From: Desulfoprunum sp. | Lineage (GTDB): Bacteria; Desulfobacterota; Desulfobulbia; Desulfobulbales; Desulfocapsaceae | Reading direction: 5' to 3' | Assembly (NCBI GenBank): GCA_030696435.1 | Contig: JAUYSF010000298.1 | Coordinates: 1-24,234 of the forward strand | Length of the DNA stretch: 24,234 bases | Part shown: positions 15,949 to 24,234 of the stretch, one piece after another | Layout of the letters: each line of letters begins with the position of its first letter | How positions within the stretch are numbered: the first letter of the stretch is position 1 | Program-made: the position numbers and the translations under genes | The notes under the pieces: generated by a model | Told to the model about the DNA's origin: nothing | The model's input: the letters and a program-made list of their open reading frames with translations, nothing else | Databases searched by the model: none

Positions 15949-16314
15949 TTAAAAATCTAGACCGCCTTCCCGTGCACCATCGGAAAGAGATTTTACCCGA
16001 CCGTGATAAATGTAGCCACCTCGATCAAATACAACCTTTTCAATACCGGCAGCCTTAGCCCGCTCAGCGAGAACTATACCAACTTTCTTGGCTGCCTCAG
16101 TTTTTCCCTTTTCTTCGCCCGGCTCAAATCCTTTATCAACAGTTGACATGGTCATAAGAGTACGACCCGTAGCATCATTGATTATCTGAGCATAAATGTG
16201 TTTGTTACTTTTAAAGACTCTAAGACGGGGCCGATCACTCGTTCCAGTGATCTTTTTACGAATTCGACTGACCCGTTTGCCCCTCGCGGTTGTCTTGGGA
16301 TTCGTCTTAGCCAT
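15949..16314 (-). CDS. rplR: 50S ribosomal protein L18
   Basis: L18 binds 5S rRNA and carries it to the central protuberance with L5. The 121 residues have the basic N-terminal tail, [55 protein letters not shown] and the closing [20 protein letters not shown] plus EGGLDF. Length matches the family. ATG start, 45 nt after rplF and 27 nt before rpsE. Confidence 0.97.
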   Translation of the reverse strand: MAKTNPKTTARGKRVSRIRKKITGTSDRPRLRVFKSNKHIYAQIINDATGRTLMTMSTVDKGFEPGEEKGKTEAAKKVGIVLAERAKAAGIEKVVFDRGGYIYHGRVKSLSDGAREGGLDF

Positions 16315-16359
16315 GGTAATTTTCCATTGAAAAAGTGATAGCGGCTTAAGCCACTGATA

Positions 16360-16902
16360 TTATTTTTTTGAACCTGATTTACCTACTTTACGGACTATAT
16401 GCTCATTCTCGTAACGAATTCCTTTTCCTTTATAGGGTTCTGGTTTCCGTACTTGTCGAATTTTAGCGGCTGTAAGACCGAGTAGTTCTTTGTCGATAGA
16501 CTCGAGAACAATCTTACTATTTCCTTCAACCACAGCCGTAACCTCAACCGGAACAGAAAATTCGACGGGGCTTGAGTATCCAACATTAAGAGTTAGAGTA
16601 TTTCCGTTAACGTTTGCTTTATATCCTACACCTTCAATCAGCAGTATCTTTTTAAAACCCTCTTCTACGCCAACAACCATATTATTGACTAGACTTCTGG
16701 TTAATCCTCTGAAGGCATTAACCGTCCTTCCTTCAGATCTGTTATTAACTAAAATTTCATTATTTTCATAGACAACCTCTACTTCAGGTTGAATGGTTCG
16801 CTCCAGCATTCCTTTTTTTCCAGTTACAGCAATCCGCTGACCGCTGATATCAATTTTGACACCTGCGGGAACTGAAATTGGTTGTTTACCTATACGAGAC
16901 AT
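16360..16902 (-). CDS. rplF: 50S ribosomal protein L6
   Basis: L6 sits near the factor-binding site beside the sarcin-ricin loop. The 180 residues have MSRIGKQPISVPAGVKI, two similar domains, and the C-terminal RKPEPYKGKGIRYENEHIVR signature. Two ATG codons occur in tandem at 16905 and 16902; GGAGGT is only one base from the first and four from the second, and the family starts MSRIGK, so the second is chosen. It follows rpsH by 24 nt. Confidence 0.97.
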   Translation of the reverse strand: MSRIGKQPISVPAGVKIDISGQRIAVTGKKGMLERTIQPEVEVVYENNEILVNNRSEGRTVNAFRGLTRSLVNNMVVGVEEGFKKILLIEGVGYKANVNGNTLTLNVGYSSPVEFSVPVEVTAVVEGNSKIVLESIDKELLGLTAAKIRQVRKPEPYKGKGIRYENEHIVRKVGKSGSKK

Positions 16903-16926
16903 CATTACCTCCGTTTTCCGTGAAGA

Positions 16927-17325
16927 TTACCAAACCTCACAGAGTATCTCTCCGCCAGTGTTCGTAGCCCTTGCCGCTTTATCTGTAATAATGCCCTTTG
17001 ATGTCGAAATGATAGAGATACCAAGTCCGTTTAGGACGACCGGCACATCTTTCGCCTTTGCATATTGCCGCAAACCAGGCTTGCTCACCCGTTTGATACC
17101 TGTGATAACAGATTCCCGGTGAGGTCCATATTTCAATTCAAGGGTCAAGGTTCCCTGCACGTCTTTCTCGGAAACTCGAAAATCTTTGATAAAACCCTCA
17201 TCTTTCAATACTCGGGCAATATCAATTTTCACATTGGATTTGGGCATCTCGACGGAATCGAATTTTACCATTACCGCATTTCGTATCCTGGTCAGCATAT
17301 CTGCCAGGGGATCGCTCATTGACAT
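16927..17325 (-). CDS. rpsH: 30S ribosomal protein S8
   Basis: S8 is a primary 16S rRNA binder of the central domain and in E. coli represses the spc operon by binding near the rplE start. The 132 residues include [58 protein letters not shown] and the terminal [13 protein letters not shown] at 17334 is also in frame, but it overlaps the AAGGAG site, which is eight bases from the ATG at 17325; a further ATG (17319) is possible. No S8-binding mimic was confirmed. Confidence 0.97.
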   Translation of the reverse strand: MSMSDPLADMLTRIRNAVMVKFDSVEMPKSNVKIDIARVLKDEGFIKDFRVSEKDVQGTLTLELKYGPHRESVITGIKRVSKPGLRQYAKAKDVPVVLNGLGISIISTSKGIITDKAARATNTGGEILCEVW

Positions 17326-17386
17326 AGCGAACACTCCTTACTTATTTCTGAATAATTGACAAAATCTAAAATACAGAAGAGCCTGT

Positions 17387-17572
17387 TTACCAACTCGATT
17401 TGGTTACCCCTGTAATTTCACCGCTGGACGCCAATTTTCGGAAGCAGATTCTGCATACACCAAATTTTCTGATGAATGCACGAGAACGACCGCACAAAGG
17501 ACATCTATTATACTTTCGTACTTCAAACTTTTGCTTGCGTTGGGCCTTTGCAATTAAGGATTTTTTAGCCAA
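17387..17572 (-). CDS. rpsN: 30S ribosomal protein S14 type Z (zinc-binding)
   Basis: S14 is a 30S head protein. This is the short zinc form: 61 residues with ligands C24 and C27 ([17 protein letters not shown]) and C40 and C43 ([10 protein letters not shown]), ending GVTKSSW. The zinc-free version in E. coli is about 101 residues. The start is TTG at 17572 with GGAGGT five bases upstream and the conserved opening MAKKSLIAK. It lies between rplE and rpsH as usual. Confidence 0.97.
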   Translation of the reverse strand: MAKKSLIAKAQRKQKFEVRKYNRCPLCGRSRAFIRKFGVCRICFRKLASSGEITGVTKSSW

Positions 17573-17617
17573 ACTGACCTCCAGATCTCTCTTTGTAATA
17601 TTAAAAAATTGTGCCTG

Positions 17618-18157
17618 TTACTTACGGAAAGGCATCCCCATCAGCTTCAAAAGAAACCGCCCTTCCTCATCTGTTTTTGCCGAAGTAACAATGGTAATGT
17701 TCAGACCTTTAATCTTATCAATCTTATCGTAATCTATCTCGGGGAAGATGATCTGTTCCTTCACCCCCATCGAATAATTACCACGGCCATCAAACCATTT
17801 TGGCGACAGGCCTCTGAAGTCACGTACCCGAGGCAGGGCAATATTGACCAATTTACTCAAAAAACCGTACATTCTGTCTCCACGCAGGGTTACACAGCAA
17901 CCAATCGGCATACCCTCCCTGAGTTTAAACGTAGCAATTGATTTTTTGGCTTTCGTAACTATAGCCCGCTGCCCAGCTATTTTTGTAAGCTCTTCGACCG
18001 CTCCCTCGACTATTTTAGGATTTTGTACCGCCTCACCCAACCCCATATTGAGAACTATTTTCTCTATCTTAGGGATTTGCATCGCGTTTTTATATCCAAA
18101 CTCTTCTCTAAGCGCGATAACGCACTCATTGTAGTAAAAATCTCTCAACGCACCCAT
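17618..18157 (-). CDS. rplE: 50S ribosomal protein L5
   Basis: L5 binds 5S rRNA and contacts P-site tRNA and S13. The 179 residues have [24 protein letters not shown]-like [56 protein letters not shown] and [20 protein letters not shown], then [13 protein letters not shown] is six bases before the ATG. It is 38 nt after rplX. Confidence 0.98.
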   Translation of the reverse strand: MGALRDFYYNECVIALREEFGYKNAMQIPKIEKIVLNMGLGEAVQNPKIVEGAVEELTKIAGQRAIVTKAKKSIATFKLREGMPIGCCVTLRGDRMYGFLSKLVNIALPRVRDFRGLSPKWFDGRGNYSMGVKEQIIFPEIDYDKIDKIKGLNITIVTSAKTDEEGRFLLKLMGMPFRK

Positions 18158-18195
18158 GTATAACTCCTGATGTAGGTGTAAGTCTAATTCATTAC

Positions 18196-18531
18196 CTATG
18201 ATTTTCTCTCAATGGACTCACCACAGCTTTTACAAAACCGTATCTTAATCCCATCTTCAAGAATCTTCCTGCCAATACGACCAGTCTTAGTACACTCAGG
18301 ACATATCAACTGGAGATTAGATATATGTATTGGTGATTCCTTCTCAACAATCTGTCCTTGCTGGTTCATTTCTTTCGGCTTGGTATGGCGTTTGATCATA
18401 TTGACTCTCTCAACCACGGCCTTGTTGGAGTCAGGCATTACTTTAAGAATTTTACCGACTCTGCCCTTGTCCTTCCCAGCAATTACCTCAACCTGATCAT
18501 TTTTTTTCAGGTATGTTCTACCCTGTCTCAT
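18196..18531 (-). CDS. rplX: 50S ribosomal protein L24 with zinc-ribbon C terminus
   Basis: L24 starts 50S assembly. From the ATG at 18531 the protein has 111 residues: the KOW motif [20 protein letters not shown], then [11 protein letters not shown], and a C-terminal four-cysteine module (C77, C80, C100, C103: LICPEC and FCKSCGE) as in C+ L24 of many bacteria. An in-frame TTG six codons earlier (18549) lacks a ribosome site, while AAGGT is seven bases before the ATG. Confidence 0.96.
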   Translation of the reverse strand: MRQGRTYLKKNDQVEVIAGKDKGRVGKILKVMPDSNKAVVERVNMIKRHTKPKEMNQQGQIVEKESPIHISNLQLICPECTKTGRIGRKILEDGIKIRFCKSCGESIERKS

Positions 18532-18584
18532 TGTCAATACCTTCTTCAATCAATGTATCTCAGTTCCACGTTATGCATGGAAGG

Positions 18585-18953
18585 TTAAAGTACTTCCGGT
18601 GCTAAGGAAATAATCTTCATAAAACCCTGATTTCGCAACTCTCGGGCAACCGGTCCAAATATTCGTGTCCCTACCGGCTCACCAGAAGGTGCCAGGATTA
18701 CAGCGGCATTCTCATCAAACTTTATCCAGGTATCATCGGTACGTTTTATCTCTTTGACTGTGCGCACGATAACAGCCTTCATGACGTCACCTTTTTTAAC
18801 CTTTGCATGTGGAATGGCCTCTTTGACGGTAACAACAATAACGTCACCGATGCGCGCGTATCGCTTCCTTGTCCCACCAAGCACCCGTATACAAAGTACT
18901 TTCTTGGCGCCTGAATTATCGGCAACATTAAGGATTGTTTCTGTTTGTATCAT
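18585..18953 (-). CDS. rplN: 50S ribosomal protein L14
   Basis: L14 lies at the subunit interface and forms a bridge with 16S rRNA. The 122-residue protein, exactly family length, has [52 protein letters not shown] and [19 protein letters not shown] lies four bases before the ATG. It is 64 nt after rpsQ, and classically it opens the spc operon; no obvious separate promoter was found in that gap. Confidence 0.98.
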   Translation of the reverse strand: MIQTETILNVADNSGAKKVLCIRVLGGTRKRYARIGDVIVVTVKEAIPHAKVKKGDVMKAVIVRTVKEIKRTDDTWIKFDENAAVILAPSGEPVGTRIFGPVARELRNQGFMKIISLAPEVL

Positions 18954-19017
18954 AATTTCACCTGATATATCATCAGCAGCTGTTAGAATCGATCAGTAAA
19001 AACTGAAAGTTACTCAA

Positions 19018-19278
19018 TTAAACGGCCTGTTCCAATATGGTTCTAACCCGCCACCGTTTCTTTTTGCTAAGAGGTCGACATTCCTCGATAAGAACCGTGT
19101 CCCCAATATTGCATCGATTTTCCGGATCATCGGCAAGGTACTTGACACTGGTCTTCAAATATTTGCCATAGAGCTTGTGACGTACTTTGCGCTCAACCAG
19201 AACGACAACACTTTTTTCCATTCTGTTGCTGACCACAGAGCCTGTTCGTGTCTTTTTAGATTGTGTATTTTCACTCAT
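19018..19278 (-). CDS. rpsQ: 30S ribosomal protein S17
   Basis: S17 is an OB-fold 30S protein bound to helix 11 of 16S rRNA. The 86 residues have [40 protein letters not shown], the [20 protein letters not shown] turn and RVRTIL. ATG start. It follows rpmC by 67 nt, closing the S10 gene set. Confidence 0.97.
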   Translation of the reverse strand: MSENTQSKKTRTGSVVSNRMEKSVVVLVERKVRHKLYGKYLKTSVKYLADDPENRCNIGDTVLIEECRPLSKKKRWRVRTILEQAV

Positions 19279-19345
19279 AATTTATTCAATTCGAGATGTT
19301 GTAATGCATGGAGATTCCATAATCACAAGTATTTTCCGATTGATA

Positions 19346-19540
19346 CTACGATTTAACAGCCTTCTGATTGCTTATGGTAACTATCCTTGCAATATCTTTT
19401 CTAATTTTTTTTAAACGGGAGCTATCTTCTAATGGTCTGATGCGATGATGGAAAGAGAGATTCCCCAGTTCCTTTCGCAGTTCTTTGTCTTTTTTTACTA
19501 ATTCTGCATCGGACATTTTACGAATATCGTCAATTATCAT
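19346..19540 (-). CDS. rpmC: 50S ribosomal protein L29
   Basis: L29 is a small helical protein beside the polypeptide exit tunnel. The 64 residues form two helices with the conserved [20 protein letters not shown] and [15 protein letters not shown] segments. Its ATG overlaps the rplP stop by four bases (ATGA), so translation is coupled. Confidence 0.96.
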   Translation of the reverse strand: MIIDDIRKMSDAELVKKDKELRKELGNLSFHHRIRPLEDSSRLKKIRKDIARIVTISNQKAVKS

Positions 19541-19953
19541 AAAGTGTTCCTCCTTGAAACAACTTTGGTGGCAAAAGGAAGCTTGTTTCCGGCTAGTGTC
19601 AAGGCCCTAACCGCCAACTCTTCGTCCACTCCGGCCAATTCATAGAGAATTTTTCCAGGTCGAATTGGAGCTACCCAGTGATCCGGACTCCCCTTACCTT
19701 TTCCCATACGAGTTTCAGCAGGCTTTTTAGTGATTGGTTTATCAGGGAAAACGCGTATCCAAACCTTTCCACCACGCTTAATTTTACGATTGATTGCAAT
19801 ACGTGCGGCTTCAATCTGCTGAGCCGTCATTTTACCACATTCGAGTGCTTTTAAGGCGAACTCCCCAAAAGAGATAGACGACCCGCGATACGCGACCCCG
19901 GTCATTCTCCCCTTAAAAACTTTTCTATGTTTTACCTTTTTGGGACTTAACAT
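19537..19953 (-). CDS. rplP: 50S ribosomal protein L16
   Basis: L16 helps position A-site tRNA near the peptidyl transferase centre. The 138 residues include [47 protein letters not shown]-like [20 protein letters not shown] and [20 protein letters not shown]. Two ATG codons are adjacent (19956 and 19953); GGAG is three bases from the first and six from the second, and the family starts MLSPKK, so the second is preferred. Confidence 0.97.
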   Translation of the reverse strand: MLSPKKVKHRKVFKGRMTGVAYRGSSISFGEFALKALECGKMTAQQIEAARIAINRKIKRGGKVWIRVFPDKPITKKPAETRMGKGKGSPDHWVAPIRPGKILYELAGVDEELAVRALTLAGNKLPFATKVVSRRNTL

Positions 19954-20000
19954 CATCTACTCCAAATTATAATACTGCTTGTCATCAAGCTACCACCACA

Positions 20001-20654
20001 CTACTGCTGATTCTGGGTAGTATCCTTATCACTCAGTACTTCACCTTTGAAAATCCACACCTTGACGCCAATGATACCATATGTGGTTTTTGCTTCAGCC
20101 AATGCATAATCAACATCAGCCCTCAGTGTATGCAGAGGAACTCTCCCCTCTCTTACCCACTCGCATCGCGACATTTCAGCTCCACCCAACCTTCCGGAAC
20201 AGGAGATCTTAATACCTTGAACCCCGAAACGCAAGGCAGAGCTGACTGCCTTCTTCATGGCCCGGCGAAAAGCTACTCGACGAACAAGTTGGGCCGCAAT
20301 ACTCTCAGCAACAAGTTGTGCGTCAGCTTCAGGGCGTCGGACCTCCTGAATATCGATTGTAACTTTCCTGCCAACAAGCTTCTCGATATCTTTTTTCAGG
20401 ATTTCAATCTCCGCACCTTTTTTGCCGATCACAATACCAGGTCGTGCTGTGAAGAGTTTTGTCCGTACCTTATCACCGGTACGTTCAATAATTACCTTAG
20501 ACAATCCGGCATGGTTAAGCTTCTCCTTAAGAAACTTTCTGATCTTCTGATCTTCAATGAGATAAGTAGAATACTCCTTATCAGCATACCAGATTGAATC
20601 CCATGTCCGCGTAATGTTCAGTCTCAGTCCTAATGGATTAACCTTCTGCCCCAA
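20001..20654 (-). CDS. rpsC: 30S ribosomal protein S3
   Basis: S3 forms part of the mRNA entry tunnel and helicase. The 217 residues have [20 protein letters not shown], the KH domain with [20 protein letters not shown], and the C-terminal [20 protein letters not shown] and [17 protein letters not shown]. The start codon is TTG (20654), fixed by the conserved MGQKVNP opening and GGAGG six bases upstream. The preceding 80-nt gap (20655-20734) is very A/T-rich and shows no clear element. Confidence 0.97.
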   Translation of the reverse strand: MGQKVNPLGLRLNITRTWDSIWYADKEYSTYLIEDQKIRKFLKEKLNHAGLSKVIIERTGDKVRTKLFTARPGIVIGKKGAEIEILKKDIEKLVGRKVTIDIQEVRRPEADAQLVAESIAAQLVRRVAFRRAMKKAVSSALRFGVQGIKISCSGRLGGAEMSRCEWVREGRVPLHTLRADVDYALAEAKTTYGIIGVKVWIFKGEVLSDKDTTQNQQ

Positions 20655-20734
20655 AACAGTCCTCCAAATATTACTTTGTTCAATTTTTATCGTGAGCGAA
20701 AATACAATAAATATGTATTCCTATCATATAAAAA

Positions 20735-21067
20735 TTAATTCTCACCAAGAACGACGGTAATGTGGCTTGTCCTCTTGATGATCCCTGTTGCACGTCCCAT
20801 CGCTCTGGGACTAATTCTCTTTAAAGAGGGGCCGCCATCAATCATAATCTTTTTAACAATAAGATCATCTACATCGACCTGATCGTTCTGGGTAGCATTG
20901 GCTACGGCAGATTCTATGACCTTGCGCAGTATCCCTGCCCCTTTCTTGGGCATAAACCGAAGGATAGTGAGTGCTTTATCAACTTCCATCCCTCTTACCA
21001 CATCAGCGACCAGACGTGCTTTTTGTGGGGATATTCTAATGTATTTCCCTACGGCTTTTGCTTCCAT
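20735..21067 (-). CDS. rplV: 50S ribosomal protein L22
   Basis: L22 lines the exit tunnel; its beta-hairpin reaches the constriction. The 110 residues show VGKYIRISPQKARLVADVVR, ALTILRFMPKKGAGILRKVI, and the hairpin end PSLKRISPRAMGRATGIIKR. AGGAG lies about eight bases before the ATG. It is 45 nt after rpsS. Confidence 0.97.
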   Translation of the reverse strand: MEAKAVGKYIRISPQKARLVADVVRGMEVDKALTILRFMPKKGAGILRKVIESAVANATQNDQVDVDDLIVKKIMIDGGPSLKRISPRAMGRATGIIKRTSHITVVLGEN

Positions 21068-21112
21068 AGCGCTACTCCTAGAGAGTCCTACCAGATACCT
21101 GAAGTGACTAAA

Positions 21113-21388
21113 TTATTTTTTGCCTTTTTTGTCGGCTGTGTGACCATAAAAAGTTCGAGTAGGTGAAAACTCTCCCAATTTATGCCCAACCATGTTTTCC
21201 GAGACAAAAACAGGAATGAATTTTTTTCCGTTATGTACAGCAAAAGTAAGGCCTACCATCTCAGGAATTATATCAGATCGCCTTGACCAAGTTTTGATGA
21301 CCTTACGAGAGCCGCTATCTATTGCCTGCTCGACCTTTTTCATGACGTGACCGTCAATGAATGGCCCTTTTTTAATTGAGCGTGCCAT
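21113..21388 (-). CDS. rpsS: 30S ribosomal protein S19
   Basis: S19 is a 30S head protein forming a complex with S13. The 91 residues have [60 protein letters not shown] and [20 protein letters not shown]. Length is as expected. It begins 17 nt after the rplB stop. Confidence 0.98.
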   Translation of the reverse strand: MARSIKKGPFIDGHVMKKVEQAIDSGSRKVIKTWSRRSDIIPEMVGLTFAVHNGKKFIPVFVSENMVGHKLGEFSPTRTFYGHTADKKGKK

Positions 21389-21405
21389 ACTTTACTCCTT
21401 GCAAT

Positions 21406-22227
21406 TTATGATCTTTTCTTGACAATGAATTTATCAGAAGACTTATTCTTGCGGGTTTTGTACCCCTTTGTCGGAAATCCCCAAGGGGTGCAGGGATGAC
21501 GTCCGCCTGAACTTTTTCCTTCACCACCACCCATCGGGTGGTCTACAGGATTCATCGCCACACCACGTACATGCGGTCTATTGCCCATCCATCGAGCACG
21601 TCCAGCCTTTCCAAGCTTTTGACTCTCATGTTCCCGATTTCCGACTTGACCAATGCATGCCCGGCAGAGTTTGTTGAATTTCCGAACCTCGCCTGAGGGC
21701 AAACGAACAAGGACATACTGTCCTTCTTTAGCCATCAATTGAGCTGATGTTCCGGCGCTGCGAACCAACTGCGCTCCCTTACCGATTTTCATCTCAATAT
21801 TGTGAATGACCGTACCCAGAGGGATATTGATCAACGGCAAACAGTTACCTGGCTGAATGTCGACATTTTCGCCGGCCACAACCTGATCCCCAACTTTTAT
21901 ACCATCAGGCGAAAGTATATAGGTTTTTTCACCATCAAGATAACTTAGAAGAGCAATATTTGCGGATCTATTTGGATCGTATTCTATTGTTAGAACCTTG
22001 GCAACAATATCAGTCTTGTTTCGTTTGAAATCAATAATGCGGTATTTCCGCTTATGACCACCACCAATGTGGCGAGATGTCACGCGTCCATAATTATTTC
22101 TTCCGCCGGTCTTGGAAAGACTTGCCACGAGACTCTTTTCAGGTCCGTTTTTAGACAACTCTGTACTCTTAGAAGACACATGGTGTCTCTTTCCGGCTGA
22201 TGTTGGTTTATATGTCTTGATAGCCAT
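21406..22227 (-). CDS. rplB: 50S ribosomal protein L2
   Basis: L2 is a primary 23S rRNA binder needed for subunit association and peptidyl transferase activity. The 273 residues contain [60 protein letters not shown] and [20 protein letters not shown]. The His of DHP (E. coli His229) is kept, while the second His of the common DHPHGGGEG is Met, a change also known from other phyla. It ends with the usual basic tail DKFIVKKRS. The gap from rplW (84 nt) is A/T-rich. Confidence 0.98.
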   Translation of the reverse strand: MAIKTYKPTSAGKRHHVSSKSTELSKNGPEKSLVASLSKTGGRNNYGRVTSRHIGGGHKRKYRIIDFKRNKTDIVAKVLTIEYDPNRSANIALLSYLDGEKTYILSPDGIKVGDQVVAGENVDIQPGNCLPLINIPLGTVIHNIEMKIGKGAQLVRSAGTSAQLMAKEGQYVLVRLPSGEVRKFNKLCRACIGQVGNREHESQKLGKAGRARWMGNRPHVRGVAMNPVDHPMGGGEGKSSGGRHPCTPWGFPTKGYKTRKNKSSDKFIVKKRS

Positions 22228-22290
22228 GATTTCCCAATCGCTCCATCATCTTTTAATTAGATAGAATCTTAAAAAAAAATGTCGATGCAC

Positions 22291-22315
22291 GTAAATTTTT
22301 AAATAAATGATTTAC
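22291..22315 (-). repeat. A/T-rich hairpin at the rplW stop
   Basis: GTAAAT (22315-22310 on the minus strand) pairs perfectly with ATTTAC (22296-22291) over a 13-nt A/T-rich loop; the stem begins at the rplW stop codon. A run of nine T residues follows 11 nt later on the transcript (plus-strand A at 22271-22279). The stem is weak and too far from the T-run for a typical intrinsic terminator. Confidence 0.3.
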
Positions 22316-22599
22316 AGTTCATCAGCAAAGTTAATCTTACCTTCTGACAGAGTCACATATGCCTTTTTCCAGTCTCTGGTAAAGCCTACGGTTTTTCCAA
22401 CTCTTTTCTGTTTTCCGTGCATATTTGCAGTCTGCACATTCTTAACCTTGACATTGAACATCTGTTCGACTGCAATTTTGATCTCTATTTTGTTCGCTTC
22501 TGTACGAACCTTGAAAACAATTTTACCGTCTTCTTCCTGCAACAAATTGGCCTTTTCTGTGAGTCGCGGCCCAATAAGCACACTGTATAAATTTTTCAT
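22312..22599 (-). CDS. rplW: 50S ribosomal protein L23
   Basis: L23 sits at the tunnel exit and is the docking point for trigger factor and SRP. The 95 residues have YSVLIGPRLTEKANLLQEED, IKIAVEQMFNVKVKNVQTAN and GKQKRVGKTVGFTRDWKKAY. The ATG overlaps the rplD stop by four bases (ATGA), with an AGAGG site inside rplD. Confidence 0.97.
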   Translation of the reverse strand: MKNLYSVLIGPRLTEKANLLQEEDGKIVFKVRTEANKIEIKIAVEQMFNVKVKNVQTANMHGKQKRVGKTVGFTRDWKKAYVTLSEGKINFADEL

Positions 22600-23219
22600 G
22601 CAAGCAACCTCTTTTCAAGGTTTTCTATTACAGGCTGCAGCAGGATGAGCTTTTTGTGCAGTAGAATGTCGTACACATTAAGTCCATCTGTTGGCAATAC
22701 CTTATAGCCATTTACGTTTCGTGCCGATTTGTGCAAATTTCCAGACGCGCTGTCTACAATGATTAGCCCGTTTTCAACATCCAGAATATTCATCACATTT
22801 ACGAAATCCTTGGTCTTGATGGTTTCCATTGTGAAACTATCAAGAACAACTAGATTCCCTTCCTGCAACCGTGCACTCATAGCCATGGCCACAGCCTGCT
22901 TTTTCACCTTACGATTAAGCTTGAAACTATAATCTCTTGGTTTTGGACCAAAAATCACACCACCACCCCGCCATAGAGGAGAACGCCGGCTTCCAGCTCT
23001 GGCTCGGCCGGTACCTTTCTGTTTCCATGGTTTAGCCCCACCACCTCTCACCTCAACCCGTGTTTTAGTGCAGGCAGTTCCAGCTCTTCGAGCAGCACGC
23101 TGCATGCGAACAACATCATGCAACAAATACTCTTTGACTTCCAGATTGAATATGCTGTCATTCAATTCAATCTCGCCAACCCTTTCGTTTTTGGTGTTAA
23201 CTATACTTACAGTTGACAT
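22596..23219 (-). CDS. rplD: 50S ribosomal protein L4
   Basis: L4 lines the exit tunnel and in E. coli also represses the S10 operon. The 207 residues include RAGTACTKTRVEVRGGGAKP, WKQKGTGRARAGSRRSPLWR, GGGVIFGPKPRDYSFKLNRK and the C-terminal TDGLNVYDILLHKKLILL. AAGGAG lies six bases before the ATG. It starts 37 nt after rplC. The S10 leader on which L4 could act is outside the window. Confidence 0.97.
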   Translation of the reverse strand: MSTVSIVNTKNERVGEIELNDSIFNLEVKEYLLHDVVRMQRAARRAGTACTKTRVEVRGGGAKPWKQKGTGRARAGSRRSPLWRGGGVIFGPKPRDYSFKLNRKVKKQAVAMAMSARLQEGNLVVLDSFTMETIKTKDFVNVMNILDVENGLIIVDSASGNLHKSARNVNGYKVLPTDGLNVYDILLHKKLILLQPVIENLEKRLLA

Positions 23220-23256
23220 TCTTATCTCCTTGAACCTGATCTAGTTCCGCTCACAT

Positions 23257-23886
23257 TTATTTTGAATAAATTTTCAGCAGGCCATTTTTAGCCCCCGGAA
23301 CAGGTCCTTTCAATAGCACTATGTTCTCTTCAGAGCGGACATCGACAACAACAACATTTTTAGTCAAAACTGTGTCATTGCCCATCCTGCCCGGCATTTT
23401 TTTACCTTTCACGACACGACTTGGCCAAGCACTACAGCCGATGGAACCTGGCGCCCGATGGTGCGTTGAACCGTGTCCAGCCCCACCACCTTTAAAACCA
23501 TGACGTTTGATAACACCCTGAAAACCGTGCCCCTTACTAGTTCCTTGTACATCAACAGTGACACCGATTTTTAAAAGAGAATCCAGAGCAATATCCTGTC
23601 CCATCTTGTACTCGGAAGGGTCTGTAACCCTGAATTCCTGAATATGATAGTATCCTTCCGCACCTGCCTTTTTAACATGGCCTGCCAGAGGTTTATTCAT
23701 TCGTGATGCTTTTTTTTCTGCAAAACCCACCTGAATGGCATTGTATCCATCATTGGCTTGAGTTTTAACTTGCAGTACTTTGCAGGGACCAGCTTCAACC
23801 ACAGTTACAGGAATGACAGTACCCATTTCATTATAAATTCGGGTCATCCCTATTTTCTTCCCCAATATACCCATTGTCTTTGGCAT
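23257..23886 (-). CDS. rplC: 50S ribosomal protein L3
   Basis: L3 nucleates 50S assembly near the peptidyl transferase centre. From the ATG at 23886 it has 209 residues, the family length, beginning MPKTMGILGKKIGMTRIYNE and containing VQGTSKGHGFQGVIKRHGFK and GGGAGHGSTHHRAPGSIGCS, GKKMPGRMGND. A further in-frame ATG at 23928 abuts the rpsJ stop, but it has no ribosome site and adds 14 non-family residues; AGGT is six bases before the chosen ATG. Confidence 0.96.
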   Translation of the reverse strand: MPKTMGILGKKIGMTRIYNEMGTVIPVTVVEAGPCKVLQVKTQANDGYNAIQVGFAEKKASRMNKPLAGHVKKAGAEGYYHIQEFRVTDPSEYKMGQDIALDSLLKIGVTVDVQGTSKGHGFQGVIKRHGFKGGGAGHGSTHHRAPGSIGCSAWPSRVVKGKKMPGRMGNDTVLTKNVVVVDVRSEENIVLLKGPVPGAKNGLLKIYSK

Positions 23887-23928
23887 AATATTACCTGATG
23901 CTTCAATTAACTTAGCTGTTCCCGCCAT

Positions 23929-24234
23929 CTAGGGCAGTTTTATCTCAACATCGACACCCGCGGATAATTCAAGCTTCATCAGCAGATCTATTGTCTGCTG
24001 GGTAGGCTCGAGGATATCCAATAAACGGCGATGGGTTCTCATTTCAAACTGCTCTCGAGATTTTTTATCAACATGCGGTGAACGGAGAACACAAAATTTA
24101 TTCACAGATGTTGGCAAAGGAATCGGTCCAGCTACAGCAGAGCCTGTTCTCCTTGCTGTATCAACAATTTCAGATGTTGATTGATCTAGCAGTTTGTGAT
24201 CATAAGCTTTTAAGCGAATTCGTATTCTTTCTGT
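23929..24234 (-). CDS. rpsJ: 30S ribosomal protein S10, 5' end cut by the window edge
   Basis: S10 is a 30S head protein that also joins NusB in antitermination. The visible 101 codons read [20 protein letters not shown], continue through [20 protein letters not shown] and end [10 protein letters not shown]. The frame is open to the window edge and only a few N-terminal residues are missing by comparison with other S10 proteins. It is normally the first gene of the S10 operon; the promoter and leader lie outside. Confidence 0.97.
   Translation of the reverse strand, partial: TERIRIRLKAYDHKLLDQSTSEIVDTARRTGSAVAGPIPLPTSVNKFCVLRSPHVDKKSREQFEMRTHRRLLDILEPTQQTIDLLMKLELSAGVDVEIKLP

Noticed and set aside
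20655..20734. Possible internal promoter in the A/T-rich rplV-rpsC gap
   Set aside because: A TATGAT hexamer is present, but the only -35 at 17 nt spacing matches two of six positions, which is no better than chance in A/T-rich sequence.
21406..22227. L2 DHPMGGGEG instead of DHPHGGGEG as a functional defect
   Set aside because: The critical His of DHP is retained and Met at the second position is known from other bacterial L2 proteins, so it is ordinary variation.
1..24234. CRISPR arrays, tRNA/rRNA genes, insertion sequences, phage or defence genes
   Set aside because: None was seen on either strand; the longest noncoding stretch is 274 nt and is accounted for by the rpsB promoter and leader.

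Overview
The window is a long, almost entirely minus-strand run of translation and essential housekeeping genes from a Gram-negative bacterium. No phage, plasmid, CRISPR, insertion sequence, rRNA or tRNA was seen. The protein sequences and gene order (S10-spc-alpha ribosomal superoperon, then rpsB-tsf-pyrH-frr-uppS-cdsA-dxr-rseP, then tsaB) suggest a Desulfobacterota/deltaproteobacterial organism, perhaps of the Desulfobulbales. That placement comes from recognising the families by eye, not from a search.

Layout in transcription order, from high to low coordinates. (1) 24234-18585: S10 and early spc genes rpsJ (5' end cut by the window edge), rplC, rplD, rplW, rplB, rpsS, rplV, rpsC, rplP, rpmC, rpsQ, rplN. 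(2) 18531-13315: rplX, rplE, rpsN, rpsH, rplF, rplR, rpsE, rpmD, rplO, secY. (3) 13310-12074: map, infA, rpmJ. (4) 12025-8884: alpha genes rpsM, rpsK, rpsD, rpoA, rplQ, closed by a strong intrinsic terminator at 8824-8862. (5) 8787-8044: one accessory gene of the YkgJ CxxCxxCC family, whose 3' end carries a 20-bp tandem duplication. (6) 7937-6202: a promoter candidate, a structured leader, rpsB, an attenuator-like terminator and tsf. (7) 6099-860: pyrH, frr, uppS, cdsA, dxr and rseP, linking ribosome recycling and nucleotide supply to envelope and isoprenoid synthesis. (8) 860-144: tsaB for tRNA t6A. (9) Position 27 downward may be the start of one more gene, resembling the N terminus of a RimI-type acetyltransferase.

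The genes supply the ribosome, RNA polymerase alpha, initiation factor 1, the SecY channel, N-terminal methionine removal, elongation and recycling factors, UMP kinase, undecaprenyl and CDP-diacylglycerol synthesis, the MEP isoprenoid pathway, a site-2 protease and a tRNA modification subunit. Many are translationally coupled: there are 4-nt ATGA overlaps at rplD/rplW, rplP/rpmC, uppS/cdsA and cdsA/dxr, and a 1-nt overlap at rseP/tsaB.

I found no undescribed system. The observations most worth a second look are regulatory or evolutionary: TTG start codons confined to 30S-protein genes (S3, S14, S5, S13, S4), a 54-nt inverted-repeat structure between rpsD and rpoA, several intercistronic hairpins (rpsB/tsf, tsf/pyrH, infA leader, rpsE/rpmD), and the frame-changing duplication at the end of the YkgJ-family gene. 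No noncoding stretch exceeds 300 bases; the longest is 7770-8043 (274 nt).
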